DNA of 64,000 bases from Zychaea mexicana (taxonomy: Eukaryota; Mucoromycota; Mucoromycetes; Mucorales; Lichtheimiaceae), in assembly GCF_025766255.1 (NCBI RefSeq), contig NW_026516711.1, positions 62,001 to 126,000 on the forward strand, written 5' to 3'. A program made the translations under genes and the position numbers. The notes under the pieces are model-generated. The model was not told the DNA's origin and made no database searches. It saw nothing but the letters and a program-made list of their open reading frames with translations. Shown here piece after piece: positions 1-13,222 of the stretch (the first letter of the stretch is position 1; each line of letters opens with the position of its first letter).

Positions 1-3000
1 TACATTGCTTTGCAACATGGCATTGATGGGCTTGAACATGTTGCAACTGTATACAGAGGATACTTTTGAGGTATTATTGCTTATTTTATAAAATTTGGTT
101 AAGGGAATTAGTGAGGAAAAAAGAAGGAAAAAACTGGGAAGAGGTGCTAAACAAATCATCTGCTAGGTGGATGGAGAACCGATGTTTGGCTATTTGCGCG
201 GTATGTGTGTCATTTCTGTTTTCTAGGTCACAAGATCGTTACAAGATAGCTGTTGCTTACATACTATGATAGGTCGTTACAATCAGAGAGAATTATCGAG
301 TATCGATGATTATGCGTTTGATTTGTAGGTATAACAACATTTGGGCAGGTGAATGTGGACTGGGAGCTGACCGGGACTTTTACATTCCTCATTCTACCTT
401 CTTCCCATTTACCTCTCCTTCGTGGAACCATAACAATAAGTGGATCGCGTGTTTGTGTGCGCGGGAAAACTTGAAGACTTTACATAATAATTCTAACAAA
501 ACAAAAAAAAATTAGGGGCATCGAGGTGGTACCTTGTATCCAAACATTGGGTCATTTGGGGCAAATACTTCAATGGCCCCACTATGCCCATCTTAGAGAT
601 AACACGGAAGTCTTGCTAGCTGAATCTGAAGCCACTTACGATTTTATTGAAAAAATCATCAAGGCTGCTGCTAGTCCGTTCCGATCCAAACGAGTCCATT
701 TAGGCATGGATGAGGTATGCTGTTTCCTTTTTCTACTGAAAGATAAAACTACTTGGATCATTTGGAAAATGGAAGGGGAGGAGTGGCCGATGTATAGCAA
801 AAGAATTAATAGTAAATCTTACGAATCTCGGCTTCATGCTGCCAATCTTGATATGTGCATACAGGCTCATGGCGTTGGTGAAGGACGATATCGCCAGATC
901 TTCGGTTACAAAGAACCGACTCGTATCTTTGTCGATCACCTACAAAGAGTCAATGAGATATGTACACGATTGGGACTCCAACCAATGATTTGGTCAGACA
1001 GTATGTGTATTACATTAAACACCAAAACACCCGCCTGTATTTACCACGTGGAGGTGGGGTGCTTCTAATTAAATCTGTATCCACTAACAACAACCCTTCT
1101 ATTGGTTACTCTATATCACCAACTACGTTCTCTCCTTCCCCCCCCCTCCGAAAAACCCACAGTGTTATTCTGTTTAGGTAACATTTTCGAATCTTCTTTT
1201 TTGGATGCCTAAAAACGAATTATACGATAAGGCAATGCTGACATATACTGCAACATTTTATAGCTGCAAAAAATAACACGTTGCAAGGATATTACGATGA
1301 AAGCAACAATCCTGCAGAAGCACCCGAAATTGTAGAAAGCATGCCCCGCAATATGGAGCTCATCTATTGGGACTATTATCATACAAGTCCGGATCTCTAC
1401 ACACAAAAACTCCAGCAGCATCGAGAGTTAGGTTGTCAACAGCCCTGGATTGCAAGTAAGTCATATTCACAAATCTTCTACAACACGTGTATTCTCTTGT
1501 TTATTATCATCTGTCAATTTGATAACGCCCAAAAAAGAAATTGGAAGGGAAGAAAGAAAGACTGGATTTACTAACAATTCGTATACTGGAAACAATAAAA
1601 TTGATGGTAATAAAATTAGATGCTGCCTGGACATGGAGTAGATTCTGGACTGCACTTCCGTTTACCTTTGAATCGGTGCGCGCAAGCACTGTTGCGGCAA
1701 AGGATAGGGAGGACGGTATTCGCAATACCTTTATCACGATTTGGGGTGATGAAGGCAACGAATGTGATGTGTACGTAATAGTGACATAGAGCAACTAATC
1801 AAGAGCAAGGGATAGAGAGGGGTCAGGGTGGTAGGAAATGTGTGAGAGAGAGGACACACACGCACTTAGTCATGCAATATGACTAAACCATGTATAGTTT
1901 CTCTGCATTACCAGCACTTTGCTACTATGCTGAGCATGGCTACAGTACCCAAGAGGAAGTGGATATACCTATGCTCAAGCGGAACTTTGGTAAGCAGAAA
2001 CGAAATTTTCCGTTGGGACCTCGTAATAGCATGATTGCTAAATAGAGCTGAAATTCGGACTCACATGCCAATTACCAAAAAACCTAAAGAGGGAATTTGT
2101 GGCGCCACCTTTGACGATTGGGTATATGCGTCTAAGGTAAGGGTTTTACTGCTTTCCAGCAGTGAATGACAGGCGATAGAAGGAAAGAGAAGAGAGAGAG
2201 AGAGAAAATCCGGATTTGCACTAACCTCCCAGCAATCAAGATTGATGATACCCCTTCAGGCAATCCAATCACTATCCGAACCCATTACATGCCCAATATT
2301 AGCAAATGGCTACTCTGGGAAGGTAATATCCATGAGTGAATACGTGTGTGTGTGAGGGTTTAGGATAGGGTGTATATGGTTATAAAAACAGCTAGAAAAC
2401 GTGGCTTCAATATTACAAGCGTAATCGAATTCTAGTTATTTCTGTGGTTCCTAAAATAAGGTTTTTTGACATACGTATTACTTTTCCACTTTAGATCCCT
2501 TTTTAAGTTTCCTATCGCCACAATATGCAGATGAGGATTTGGAATCACATTATGGTAACATTGCCGCGCATCTTTTTGATGTCATTGACGGTAAAAACGG
2601 CATCCATCCACTAAACGAGCGATTGGAGCTACCTGCACGCATTGCAACCGTTTTGGCATTAAAATGCCATCTGCGCCAGCGACTGGTGGAGGCGTATCGC
2701 AACCGAAACTATGAGCGGCTGTACGAGCTGGCACAGGGCAGGTTGACACGGCTGCGCGAAGAAGTAGAGCAGCTATGGCGATATCATCGCAGTCTGTGGA
2801 TGAAAATGTACAAGCCCTTTGGCTGGGAGACGCTGGAGTTACGATACGGTGGATTGCGGACAAGATTGGAGACCATGTACGACCATATCATTGCACATGT
2901 ACAATGCATGATGATGCGAGAGCAGCAACAGCAAGAATGCGGGTCTGGGGAAGGCGCTAATAATAATGGTGACCAGCAACACACGCGACGATCGTCTTCG

Positions 3001-3144
3001 TTAACAGAAGAAGTGCTCGACGAGGAAAACGTCCATTGGCGTATTCCGGAATTTGATGCAGATTTGGAGTGTCTATTCTATGGGTCTCGTACCAACTTGT
3101 TGCTCGATTATGCCCGAGTTATTTCTCCATCTAGACCTGGCTAA
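1..3144 (+). CDS. HEXD: Hexosaminidase D-like glycoside hydrolase family 20 protein, 5' truncated by window edge
   Basis: Exons by eye: <1-70, 167-200, 273-324, 516-714, 865-1000, 1264-1455, 1620-1770, 1898-1989, 2048-2136, 2241-2322, 2495-3144; reading phase closes at every junction, giving about 581 residues from the window edge to TAA. The visible part starts inside the TIM barrel (MALMGLNMLQLYTEDTFE), runs through PCIQTLGHLGQ and reaches the GH20 catalytic Asp-Glu pair in HLGMDE, then AWTWSRFW and TIWGDEGNECDVFSALPAL, which are typical of the HEXD branch rather than secreted HexA/B enzymes. The family removes beta-linked terminal N-acetylhexosamines; HEXD members are nucleo-cytoplasmic. 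The last exon is long and ends in a Ser/Gln-rich, poorly conserved tail. The start codon and any targeting signal lie outside the window. The acceptor at 1263 is the least certain junction. Confidence 0.9.
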
Positions 3145-6114
3145 GGAAAAGTAAGGGGACTGGGGAAAACCCTACATACTACAGCTACACCCATTTCACT
3201 AGAGACGGCACCACTGCCACCTCGTTTGTTTCATCCTCTATATTCAACGCTTTTTTGCTTCCCTTTTTCTTCATTCCAACCTCCTCTACAGCTTTGAAAA
3301 CCACAAAGCGCTATCTTTAATTCTCTGTTATTATCAGCACATAAGAAAGAGATCTACAAAATAAGTAAAACGGCAATACACATCTCGGGTAAAATGGTGA
3401 GAAAAGTTGACGTGTCGATGATGGAATGGGCATGAAGGCTTATACGCGAGCGCGCCCCGCTTACCAAGCAGTGGTACAAATGTCACTTTGTTTTTATGCT
3501 AGTGTGTAACTTCACATGGCTGACAAGAAGGGCTGTTGGTCTTATGGGTGTGCTCTTTCGTTAATGAGAGCACACATGGCTACCCACGATATATGTACAC
3601 GACTCACACACACTAAAAAATTATCCGGTACAACCAACAGGATCTTAACAATGGGAACAAGCACCGTTCTTTTTAGTTTCCTCGGAGGTTAGAGAATGAG
3701 AGACAGCAATAGCGAAAGTAGTAGGTGTGGTGTATTGCAGCAGCAGCAACAGCTCAGGGAGCAGCAAATTCCTGGTCCAGATGAGACATCATAATTTCTC
3801 ATTGTCGTTGCACAAATCAACTGTGTATGGCAAATCAATTGGGGGTGTTTGTGCACATCCTCTCTTTCTCTTATACTGATCGATCCCGATTAGACACGTA
3901 TTAAAATCACGATGGCAGGCCTGTCCTGTCTCTCCCGGGCGCGCGCAAAAGAAAGAAAATAAACTTTTGTTTCAGAAAAATACGACGTTTCTCTGCTGTT
4001 ATATCCTTCTAATATCATGAGGTTTTCTCCCTCTTATTCTATTGACAAACGCTATATACACCTATTAGTCTCATCTTGATACGGACGACAACGGAACGAA
4101 GCTCCTATTTCAAGAAAACAAGAAGCTGTTTTGTTTCCATCCGCGAGCTTACTATACCTCAGATGACTCCTTGGTGATATACGGTAACACAATTTAGAAG
4201 AAACAAAGAAGCCAAATTGAAAAATCCATATGGACTAACGTAATATATCAAACCAATCGCATTTAAGCGTTGGGCACGAAACAAAAAGAGGTGGAACGTT
4301 TGCCTATTAAGTCCTTGAAAAGATAAACCACGAAAACGAAAAAAAAAAAAATCCTGGCCACACACGGTCGCAAAACATTACCCACACCGGACAAAGAGAG
4401 GAAGAGCGAAAAAGCAATAGAATTTTACCGTTTGCCTATCTTTGATTATTAGATACGGTGTCCTAATAAGACAGAGGAGAACCATGGTACTGGTAACATC
4501 GCCGGTAAATTATAGAGGCAAAAATAGCGTGAAACCTTATGAGCTGAGTATATAGCATATGCAACGTCGGTCTGCTTATACTATGGTGAGTTTAAAGGTT
4601 AAGAGATAATATGTAGTAATCATTCCAGTATGTCCTTATCTCGCAAAAATTTGGTCGTCGTTGACTTTTTTTCCCTCCCAGTTGGGTGCTTTCGACCAGC
4701 CTTTTCCCGAATAAAAAAAGGGTTTACTCTTATAATACATCCACGCGACTTTGTACGACCACCTAATAATGACATGTTTGTCTATTTAAATCGCCCATCC
4801 CATTTGATAGTGTTGTGCTTTTTTACTTTTCTTTCTGTGTACAGTGTACCTCTTTTACCTTGATATTTTACCAGGAAACCAAGATCAACTCAGATGTATT
4901 ACCAGAAGAAAGCAATCCACGGAGCTACTCCCATCACCACTGTTGCTACTACCATCACCCGTACAGGCACTGCTTGCTATTCGAACAGCCAGCAGCTTAG
5001 ACATGGGATGTGCTTGATCTGTGGATCCGTCAGACATCAGACAAGAGTATGTATCTACATATACATATGCTGTCAGAAAATGTAAATATTTAATATTTAT
5101 GTATTCATGTTGTTGTTTTTGATAGAACTGCCCAGTTTCTCCATGAACAGCAATTCATGATCGCCCTAAGAGGGATGAGCTATTAGAAACATGCTACATG
5201 CGGAAACATTTACCTATTTTTACAAACAACATCCACTATCTACCCATCTATCTATTTACTCATACATCTTCTTTTTTCTGTGTTCTTAAACTACACTTAC
5301 AACTCTTATACACACACCATATTTCTCTCCACATGCGCACACATTCACAATTTCTTAAAACATATCACATACTCTTCTCTTTCATGAAAGTATATACCCC
5401 ATTGGCCGCTATGGTTGAGGGGCCGGATCCCGCTCTTCTTTATATGCCTCTTCATCTCTTTTTTCTTTGTCTTCTTGACTTTATTCAAAGTGATATATCC
5501 ACTCTCCTACTATTACTACATCCATCGTGTACAACTCATTTTTTTCTTATGATACCTATGTATAGAAGACACAACAGCTCTATAGAGAAAACAATAACAA
5601 CAAAATATATACCATCCACTTAAATTTTTTAAATTTTTCCACGGTCTCCATAAGAGTCAAATGTACTCGCGAAATAACGACTGCAGAGAGAAGGAGCGAT
5701 TTTTGAGATTGCGCGCGTGGTTGTATGGTTGTCTGTACTCCCCTTTGTTGATTCCAAATTAAGCAATTCCATGTGGAGATTGGGTATCCAAAGCCTTTTT
5801 TTTCCCGGAAGGATGTTCTTACGAACCACAACCACCCCCAAATTTTTTCCCGGAGGATAATATATGCTTACATCTGTCACGAGAAAAAGAGTGGCATACA
5901 CACTAGTACTACCATCCACAAGGAATTAGAGGAGAGAGAGAGAGAGAGCATGTGTGTGCGCTAACTGGGGGGCCGGAGCAAGAGACAGCGCGAACAGAGG
6001 AAGAAGCATGACGGCCGAACTGCGTTGTTTTTTTTTGCTCCGGAAGGAAATTGCATGTGATTCACTTCCTTTTATTTTTTTTCTATGGTGATTCTATTAT
6101 CTTGTAATCAACTT
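3145..6114. other. Gene-free stretch between HEXD and PGS1 3' ends
   Basis: Both flanking genes end here, one from each side. Only short ORFs without family resemblance are present: a T-rich frame at 5198-5623 and a His/Tyr-rich low-complexity frame around 4815-5085. There is a short CAG-rich patch near 3735-3770 and purine-rich simple runs near 5925-5950. I see no exon series with matching splice phases and no tRNA-like fold. Confidence 0.6.
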
Positions 6115-8392
6115 TTAAAGCATGGTCTTTATCATAGCTGTAGCAGCTCTGACGCCGTACGGCACTAGCCGATCCTGCTTAGTGAATGTGTCCCTGGTGA
6201 CCAGTTCCGAGTAATCATGTAATCGTTTAACTTCCTAAATAGACCGTGACATGTCAACGCATTTAATGCTATGCTAGTCGGCAAACAACACACTCGCACA
6301 CTTTCTTCTTTTTGAAATTCGCGGCGCCGGAATGAGATACAAAAAGTTGGGACAATAAATTGTTATACCTTGTGCAATGCTTCTTGTAACCTTTTGTTCT
6401 GTGTAATGACTATTGCTTGTGCCTCGAGATCCCGTTCACTCGAACGATGTCCAAAATTGGGAGAACCGATCATAGTCAGCACTGGACGAGTTTGTGCGCC
6501 CAAGTAGGCCCATAATCCCTTGGCATGATAAGTCCAGCCCGGTCGCTTGTATTCCTCAATGGTGATATCATTTTCCCTTCCACTTCTTTGCACGGAATTG
6601 AAAAATTGTTTTTCGATCCAAGTGTATGCAGGTGGCAAATATCTCGACACGCCTTTCGAATTGAAGAATCCGTTTGCCTACATTTCAAATATTTTGAGAT
6701 AAGGAATTAATAAGTGCGATAGCTTATTATGATTACTAATACAGGTCCTCCCCACAAGTATCACCAACCCCACTAAATCATATACTCTTGCTACCTTCAG
6801 CAATCTCTACTCCCCCTGAACAAAAGAGCAGCTGTTGTTCTACTCTATTCTATGTTAAAAACCTTACCTCGGGTGAAGCCGTTAAAAATCTGAACCGCGC
6901 TTGGGTACGCAGTATGAACGCTTTGTACCGGTCCGTGAAATTGAAATAGCCAGACGTCAAATCGATGGTCCAGTCGCCATTCTCATGTGCAATCTCCAGT
7001 AACCGTAGTGTTGTTTTTTCATCCTGGCGTATACCAAAAGGGCCCATTTGGATGACAGGCAATACCGCTGTGTCGTATAATCCTCCTTCTATTTGTGATG
7101 GTGCTTGTTGCTTGTATTTTTGGATAAACCGGACCAGCCGGCCATGTACTTGCTTTTTGAAACGTCGACTTTCGAATACAGGATCCATCGTACCGTGCTC
7201 CATGACTAATCGATAAGGTACCATTTCATTCATTCCTGGCTCGAGTTGATAAGAAAAGGAGCGTACTGTGTTCAACAAGTCGTGATAGTAGGATGATAAT
7301 TTGCGGTTGTTGTCGAAGACCATGTAACGGTCCTGTCGATCCGTAAAGTAGTCTTGGCTGAGATTGGCACTAATGTATAAATTCTCTCGATCAGCATTGA
7401 TATAACGTTTTTTGCGGACCTTTTCAAGCCCATCTTTTCCCTTCATTTTCTGTGTATATACGGAAATGTGGGGACCGGAAATGAAAAGCCCATCATGCAT
7501 TGATATTGCATGAATATCATGTTGTAAGTTAAATACTTTACCCACTCAGCATGACAGAGTCATCAAATCCATAGATCTTCAAATGCATTAATCCAATTCC
7601 TTCGTTAAACCGCTGCGGTAAGGTTTTCTTAAGCATGCCCGTCAGATCCGGTGTGTGATACAATGACACCTGGACTTGAGACGGGAACTCCTTGATCAAC
7701 GATAGGAGCAATGTGGCGGAGCTCTTGCCTTTTGAGACACGCGTTCCCCGTAGGCAATCGATCAAAATGTAAACTTGTAATCGATCAGATCGACGCAGGG
7801 CCTCGCGTAAAGTTTCTACCAGCTCTTGTTCTGCGTGGCCAATGTATAGTGCAGCAATAAACACGCGCTCTTTTGCATTTAAGATCCGGGTCTAAAGTGA
7901 TAGCAACCGTATTTTTGTTTTTATAATATTCTTTGTTAACATCGAGAGCGTATCCGTAGTAATCGAAGTATCTTTAGAGTAACCAATGTGTGTCCATAGC
8001 AAGCGACGTGTCCCCATAGTAACCCAAGCTTTTTTTATGGCAACCAGAGTGTTTCCATAGTAACCGAAGTTTTAAAAATAAAGGGGTTTCACTTGTGAAC
8101 GCTTTCTCAAGCCTCATACCTTGAGTTCGGTATAAAACGCGTGGGGTTCATACAGTGGCGTAATATCATTGCCCCGAGCATAAAATGTCGGTGCGAGCTT
8201 TTGTAATGGGGTAAACGCGGCCGGCGGAATCTGTTCTGTAGTCGTTGTTGGTGGCGGTGCAGCAGCCATTGACAACTTCGTCGTTGTTGACGACGATAGA
8301 TAGCGGTAATGACAGTGAGCAGGTGTCTTGAACCATTTTAATTGTGCTAGTTTGTTATGCTGTCGCTGCTGCCGGAGGATCCGAAGTGTCAT
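6115..8392 (-). CDS. PGS1: Mitochondrial phosphatidylglycerophosphate synthase (CDP-diacylglycerol-glycerol-3-phosphate 3-phosphatidyltransferase)
   Basis: Exons (minus strand): 8392-8120, 7891-7542, 7369-6868, 6677-6369, 6234-6115; phases close to an ORF of about 517 residues ending TAA. PGS1 makes phosphatidylglycerophosphate from CDP-diacylglycerol, the committed step of cardiolipin synthesis at the inner mitochondrial membrane. It belongs to the phospholipase D superfamily: the first HKD-type motif is split by an intron (HLKIYGFDD, then LSG|ANLSQDYFTDRQDRY), and the second region reads YHAKGLW ... IGSPNFGHRSSERDLEAQ. The N-terminus (MTLRILRQQRQHNKLAQLKW) is basic and acid-free as expected of a presequence. 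Intron 1 is longer than its neighbours and carries an ordered 20-bp repeat. An open frame inside intron 2 (to about 7520) is not coding: joining SGG to ANLSQD across 7541-7370 restores the conserved motif. Confidence 0.93.
7948..8068. repeat. Six degenerate ~20-bp tandem units inside PGS1 intron 1, each resembling an RFX X-box
   Basis: Six units begin at 7948, 7968, 7988, 8008, 8028 and 8049 (20, 20, 20, 20, 21 and 20 bp). The best-kept core on the minus strand is GTTACTATGGAAAC (8051-8064), with GTTACTATGGGGAC at 8010-8023 and a half site GTTGCCAT at 8037-8044. Known RFX X-boxes are imperfect palindromes of the type GTTGCC-ATGG-CAAC. The match to RFX is an inference from similarity. The even 20-21 bp spacing puts the sites on one face of the helix. 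Confidence 0.6.
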
Positions 8393-8787
8393 TGGTTTTT
8401 AATCGAGATTCTTTTTGTGTATTTTTTCTTCGTTAAGCCATTCCAAGTATCGGATATTGGATGTCCGCTTCATCGTTTTTTCTGTGGTACCATGCCAAAA
8501 CCCATTCAATGACCTGCACCCCCCAAAAAAGAGGCCTCAGTGCCACAGAAAAAGGTGCTGGATTAAATGAGGCATATGCATCAAAGGTTGTATCAGGCGT
8601 AAAATAAGCTACGTTTTGTCAATGTAAACTGTATAGAGTATGACGAAATGCGGGACAACACAATGTTAATGCAATCTCGATAAATCGAGATATTTCATGT
8701 TTCTTTTTATGTTTCGTGCAGAAATAAACTTAATGTGATAATGATGATGACTATAGAATAAATTTAAGATGGTAAAGACAAAGTAAA

Positions 8788-11700
8788 TCATGCAGTTTCG
8801 GGTGGTTGCTGAATAGATTGCGCTAATGCCCGGATAGCAGGGTCATAATGATCCTATATAGACAGACAGAAGTATGTACAATCGCAAGAAAAGAGTAGGG
8901 AGTTAGCATTTAGGGCTACTTTTTACTACTATCAGCTCAAATCTTTCAGCAGCGCCCATTTCTTCCTCATAACATTTCCTAACCGGTCCCCCAATCCGTA
9001 CATCCATACACCCGCTCTCCCCATAAAAGTTATACCTTGTACAGGAAAAGCTCATATAAACTGGTCCCAAATGGGTTACACAGATCCGGGTCTTGAAGGT
9101 ATGGCATGTAAACGCCACTTGCGGCTCGATCTTCTGATTGTATCAGAGCATCTAACCGTCGATCTTTCTATTTAAGAAAGCAAAAACATCATCAGACTTT
9201 CACGTAGTACATACTTCTTTTCAATATCGTAATATGAATAAGAGCAACACACGGGAAGAAAAAGAGAAATGAGGCCGGGACACGTACATTAATCAGTCGT
9301 TTTACCAGTTGCAGACAGTTCATGACAGTTTTGTTTGGCATGTTGAGTGCCACAACGGAAAATCGCTTCACGAAAGCTGCCATTCGGTTTACAGGCACTT
9401 GTTGTTTTTTCAAGAACATGAGTTCTAATCCACGCGTCAACATTTCGCTTTCTGACAGGTGTTCGACGCTAGGTTTATCTTCTACCATGTAGTGAAACGC
9501 AGCCTCAAAGAGAATGCCATATAATTCGGCATAGTATGCTTTGAGATCATAGCTGAGTGCTTCACCTAACAATGATGTGATAATAAGAAAAAAGGTTAAT
9601 TTATAAAACTGGCAATTCCTTCTTTCTTCCCTATCGAGGATGGCCCCACGAAGTTTCACCGCTGCTACTACTACTGGTGCCAGAGCAATATAGAAAACAT
9701 TTGTGTTTGTTCTGCATACCTTGTCCGGAAAGTAACTCAAACGCAGTGATGATACAAAGCAACCGTTTGCGCGTACCAGCACCCGCTGTGCCGCCACTGC
9801 TTTTGTGATCCAGGTTCTCTAATACAGTCTTGAGCGCGTTCAACAAATCATCAAAGAAATCCACACTGATCAAATGCGCAAATCTATAAGCAAGGAAAAA
9901 CGGTGGGTCAAGAGGGGTCTTTTAAGTAGAAAAATAATAATACTCGTGGTACAATTGTCTTCCATCTTTCTTTTCCGTTCTCTACTTACTTGGCAAGTCC
10001 CTGTAATACAGCCGGGAGGAGTGGCGACATCGACTGCTTCTTGAGGATTCGGAAGTAAAAAGCAAACATCTGCTTTAACGTCTCGGTGTGCTATATCCGT
10101 TCATAGAAGAAGGTGGGTCCATGAATAACCTGCCTTGCTTTCATTTTGAATGATAACTTACATTCTTCTCCTTTTCTTCCTTGCTGACAACTGCCTCTGC
10201 CTCTTTAAATTCCTTTTCAATCTCCTTGGTTTCTTTGAGTGCCTTGCGGGCCTTTTTGTTCAAAAACTGTTTCTTGCGCTTCTTGCCACGCTGATCATCA
10301 TCCTTGTCGGATTGGGCTGAAGGTGGGGCTAACTCGTCCTTGAGTCTCAGGTGCAAAAAGGAGTTGATCACATTTTCGTGGACAGAGTAGTTTTTCGATT
10401 TGATCATTCGCGTGATCATTGTGACAGCGTCCAGAGACGTGCGTCCTGATTCATCGTTTTCGAATACGTTTATAATTGCCTTGCAGCACATATTCGCAAT
10501 CTAATAGAGGGAGGCGTTAGAATGCGGGAAAATATCCACGATAATGTATTAGAGCGTGTCTATTTCTCTCCCACTTCTTTTTCACACATTTTTCCCCGTG
10601 GTTCCGGTTCCTTTTTGTCTCATGTATTTTCATCTGGATGATAGGTTATCTCTTTGCCTTACCTCATTCCAGTTAACAGTGCTCATCCGCGAAACAATCG
10701 TGACCATTATATTGAGACGAAAGTTGAAGTGCGTCTTGGTGGTTAAGAGTTCGCACAAGCAGCGCGTTGCCACAAGTGACAATGAAACATCCTCTTCTCG
10801 TCCTTTTTGGGCTAGATTTTTCATAGACATGATGATGATAATGTCAGGATTATCACCCTTTGTTCTTTGTGTGGTGACCAAGCAGCTTAGAGCAAATTTA
10901 AATTAGAAACATACCTTTTAATAAAGAATCAAGATCCTTGAGGTAAGACTCGTAATTGCTCAGCAGTGTTTTTTCAAATTCACGCAGCTTTTTCACTTCT
11001 TTAGAGACTTTGACGGCCTCTTCTTTCTCAGTAAGCGGGCGAATACGATACCTGTATATAATAAGAGATGTTATTATCCGCCCATATACACACGCACATC
11101 TCAGTAAAGATATATCAGCTTACCCAGGAATAATATCTTTGTACACAGCAAGTTGGGTGAGAAGAGCCAGCTTCTTGACAGTGGGATTATCGTCCTTGGC
11201 AATATTCTTAAGCGTTTTCAGCATACCAGCCTTGTATGGAAATGAAATTCAAATTTAGTTAACCAAATCTGCGGCATATGGCTGTTGTCGTTGGTATGGG
11301 GGCCAAGGTATCTTTTCCCACTTTCACTTACATTTGATTCTGGATCTTCTTGGATAGTAGATGCTGCTTGTGCCAACTCTTCTTTCTTTGCCAGCAAATA
11401 TTCTTTTTTCGTAAGTTTGCGCGCAGGTTCCTCGGGTACAAGCTCTTCAGCCTCGTCGACTTCTTCTTCTTTCTCTTCTTCGACTTGCCCTTCTTCACGA
11501 TCACTCTTTTCTTCTTCCGAAAAATCAGGCTGCACCTGGGCGATTTTACCACCAGGTAACTTGACAGGCAATCGGTTGTGATAATCTTTCTTCATCCATT
11601 CACCAGCGACTTTGCGTGGCTTTAATTCATAATCCATTTCTTCATCAGATTCGGTTTGCTGTTTCCGCTTCTTTTTAGCAGGTCGTTGTTGATCTTCTTC

Positions 11701-12462
11701 TTCCTCGTCCAAATCGTCCAAATCGTCGTCGTCATCGCTGATGTCATCAAAATTATCGTCCAACAGATCATCGTCCATATCGTCGTCTTCGTCGCTACTC
11801 GCTACTTCATTCTCGCCGACGCTAGCAAGATCAAGTTCCTCGCCATTAACTGAGCTACCATTGATACTTGGGAGATCATCCTCGTCAAAATCTTCGAGAT
11901 CGTCATCGTTATAATCGTCTTCGTCCGAGGACGTCAATTCTGCGGTGGCTGGATCAGGAATCGTTGTCTGTGCACGCTTTTTGGCCTTCTTTTTGTCTTC
12001 TACTGCTTTCTTTTTCATCTCGTTCCTAATATAGACATGTAAACATTCAAACTCCATTTGATCGTACCCATACAGCTTCTCCAGAAGAAGAAGAGTAAAG
12101 AAATACTTTACTTTGTAATAGCTTTCGAATCCATTGACTTCAAAAACTTCCAGTCTTGGTTCTCAGCGAAAAATGCCAGATCCTCTTCCGAGATCTCGAC
12201 ATTTTTGTCCTCTGCTTCAGGCACTGCAACATAATCGGGCAAATTATCCTAATATTGATTGCATATCACGTTAGATCGTGCGAGCCAGTTGCGGAATCCC
12301 CCCTTTTTCCATTTAACTGTCAACATTTACCAGCGGATCTTTGGATTTAGTAGTACTGTTCTTCTTTTTTCCTGACTTGGCAGTAGCTGCCTTTGCTGCT
12401 GATGCTGCTTTGTTGTTGGGAGGCTTGGTCGTCTTTTTTGTGTTCTTTTTCGCAGATCCCAT
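8788..12462 (-). CDS. NOC3: Nucleolar complex protein 3 (ribosome biogenesis / replication-licensing factor Noc3)
   Basis: Twelve exons: 12462-12331, 12248-12112, 12025-11332, 11230-11124, 11051-10915, 10811-10663, 10500-10162, 10090-9990, 9883-9720, 9565-9288, 9167-9036, 8853-8788; the sum is 2436 nt, 811 residues, TGA stop. That is close to human NOC3L (about 800) and longer than yeast Noc3. The N-terminus is Lys-rich ([13 protein letters not shown]). A long Asp/Glu-rich tract follows (exon 3, residues ~100-210), then the conserved block with [35 protein letters not shown] and the NOC3p helix region ([20 protein letters not shown]). The C-terminal CBF/Mak21-type repeat region includes [19 protein letters not shown] and [10 protein letters not shown]. 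Noc3 works with Noc2 in nucleolar pre-60S maturation and in yeast also in origin licensing. Exon 6 begins at 10811; an upstream open frame up to 10881 is intronic by phase. Confidence 0.93.
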
Positions 12463-12895
12463 GTCTTATTCTTTGTGTTGGTAGAATGCCCAAGCGATGT
12501 GTCAAGAAAAGAATATTCAAGCAAAACTTTTTTTTGGATAGCTGGTTTATCGGACTTTAGAATTGTGCTTTGCTGTCGTAAAGTTTGTTGTTTGACAGAA
12601 ATGATGATATCCATGAACACAGCATTACTAATTAACTCAACGATCAGGGGCAGAATGAAAATACGCATAAATAGAACAATAGCATATAATATTTACAAGT
12701 GAAGCAGCAGTCTACATTCACCGAATCTGTGCTTTTAGTGCTGGAAACCGCAACGGAGTCATGATGTCGTTACATATTTGGTTTTGCGCAAAGTCTTAAC
12801 ACTCCTCGTTCATGGCTTTCCACGGGGCATATGACTATTAGCCCTTATTGAATACGAATTAAAAAATGTGCTATTCATAAAGATGATAAGATATC

Positions 12896-13066
12896 CTATA
12901 GTATACAAGAGTTCCAAGCCTTGGCCAGTTTGAGCTTATCTACAATTTCAATAATAATAACGTCCAGATCATCAACGTCCACGGTGCTCTTTAAAGTGAG
13001 CTCTTTAGCCCATTGTAGCTGCAAGGTGAACTGATTCCTCACACGCGGTGGAATTTTCAAAGGCAT
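12896..13066 (-). CDS. Possible 56-residue small protein, function unknown
   Basis: A single open frame starting ATGCCTTTGAAAATTCCACC encodes MPLKIPPRVRNQFTLQLQWA... and ends TAG. Composition is protein-like (alternating hydrophobic and charged residues, no low complexity), with a predicted helical second half (DDLDVIIIEIVDKLKLAKAW). It sits between NOC3 and RFC2, 157 bp upstream of and divergent from the RFC2 ATG, so the two could share a promoter. I do not recognise the family. It may be the last exon of a longer gene or a chance frame. Confidence 0.35.
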   Translation of the reverse strand: MPLKIPPRVRNQFTLQLQWAKELTLKSTVDVDDLDVIIIEIVDKLKLAKAWNSCIL

Positions 13067-13222
13067 GGATGGCGTATGATAACATATGTAGTGCTTATAA
13101 ATCTACAGAGTGGATTGACCTGTCTGATCCTAACCCAGTCAAGAAAAAAAAAAAGAAGACTCGCGTTCCGACGCGTATTCGTGATTTTTCTTCTGTCTTT
13201 CCACAATTCTTTAACATATACC

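Noticed and set aside
3735..3770. CAG-rich tract as a trinucleotide repeat locus
   Set aside because: Only a few interrupted CAG units, below what would be notable.
4894..5085. Frame with ATPITTVATTITRTGTACYS and CLICGS
   Set aside because: Low-complexity Thr/His content shifts with frame, and no exon partners were found.
5198..5623. 141-codon T-rich ORF
   Set aside because: Poly-pyrimidine DNA gives long Leu/Phe/His frames by chance; no domain seen.
7370..7541. Apparent coding continuation of PGS1 (MKGKDGLEKVRKKRYINADR)
   Set aside because: Open by chance inside intron 2; joining across it restores the conserved SGANLSQDYF motif.
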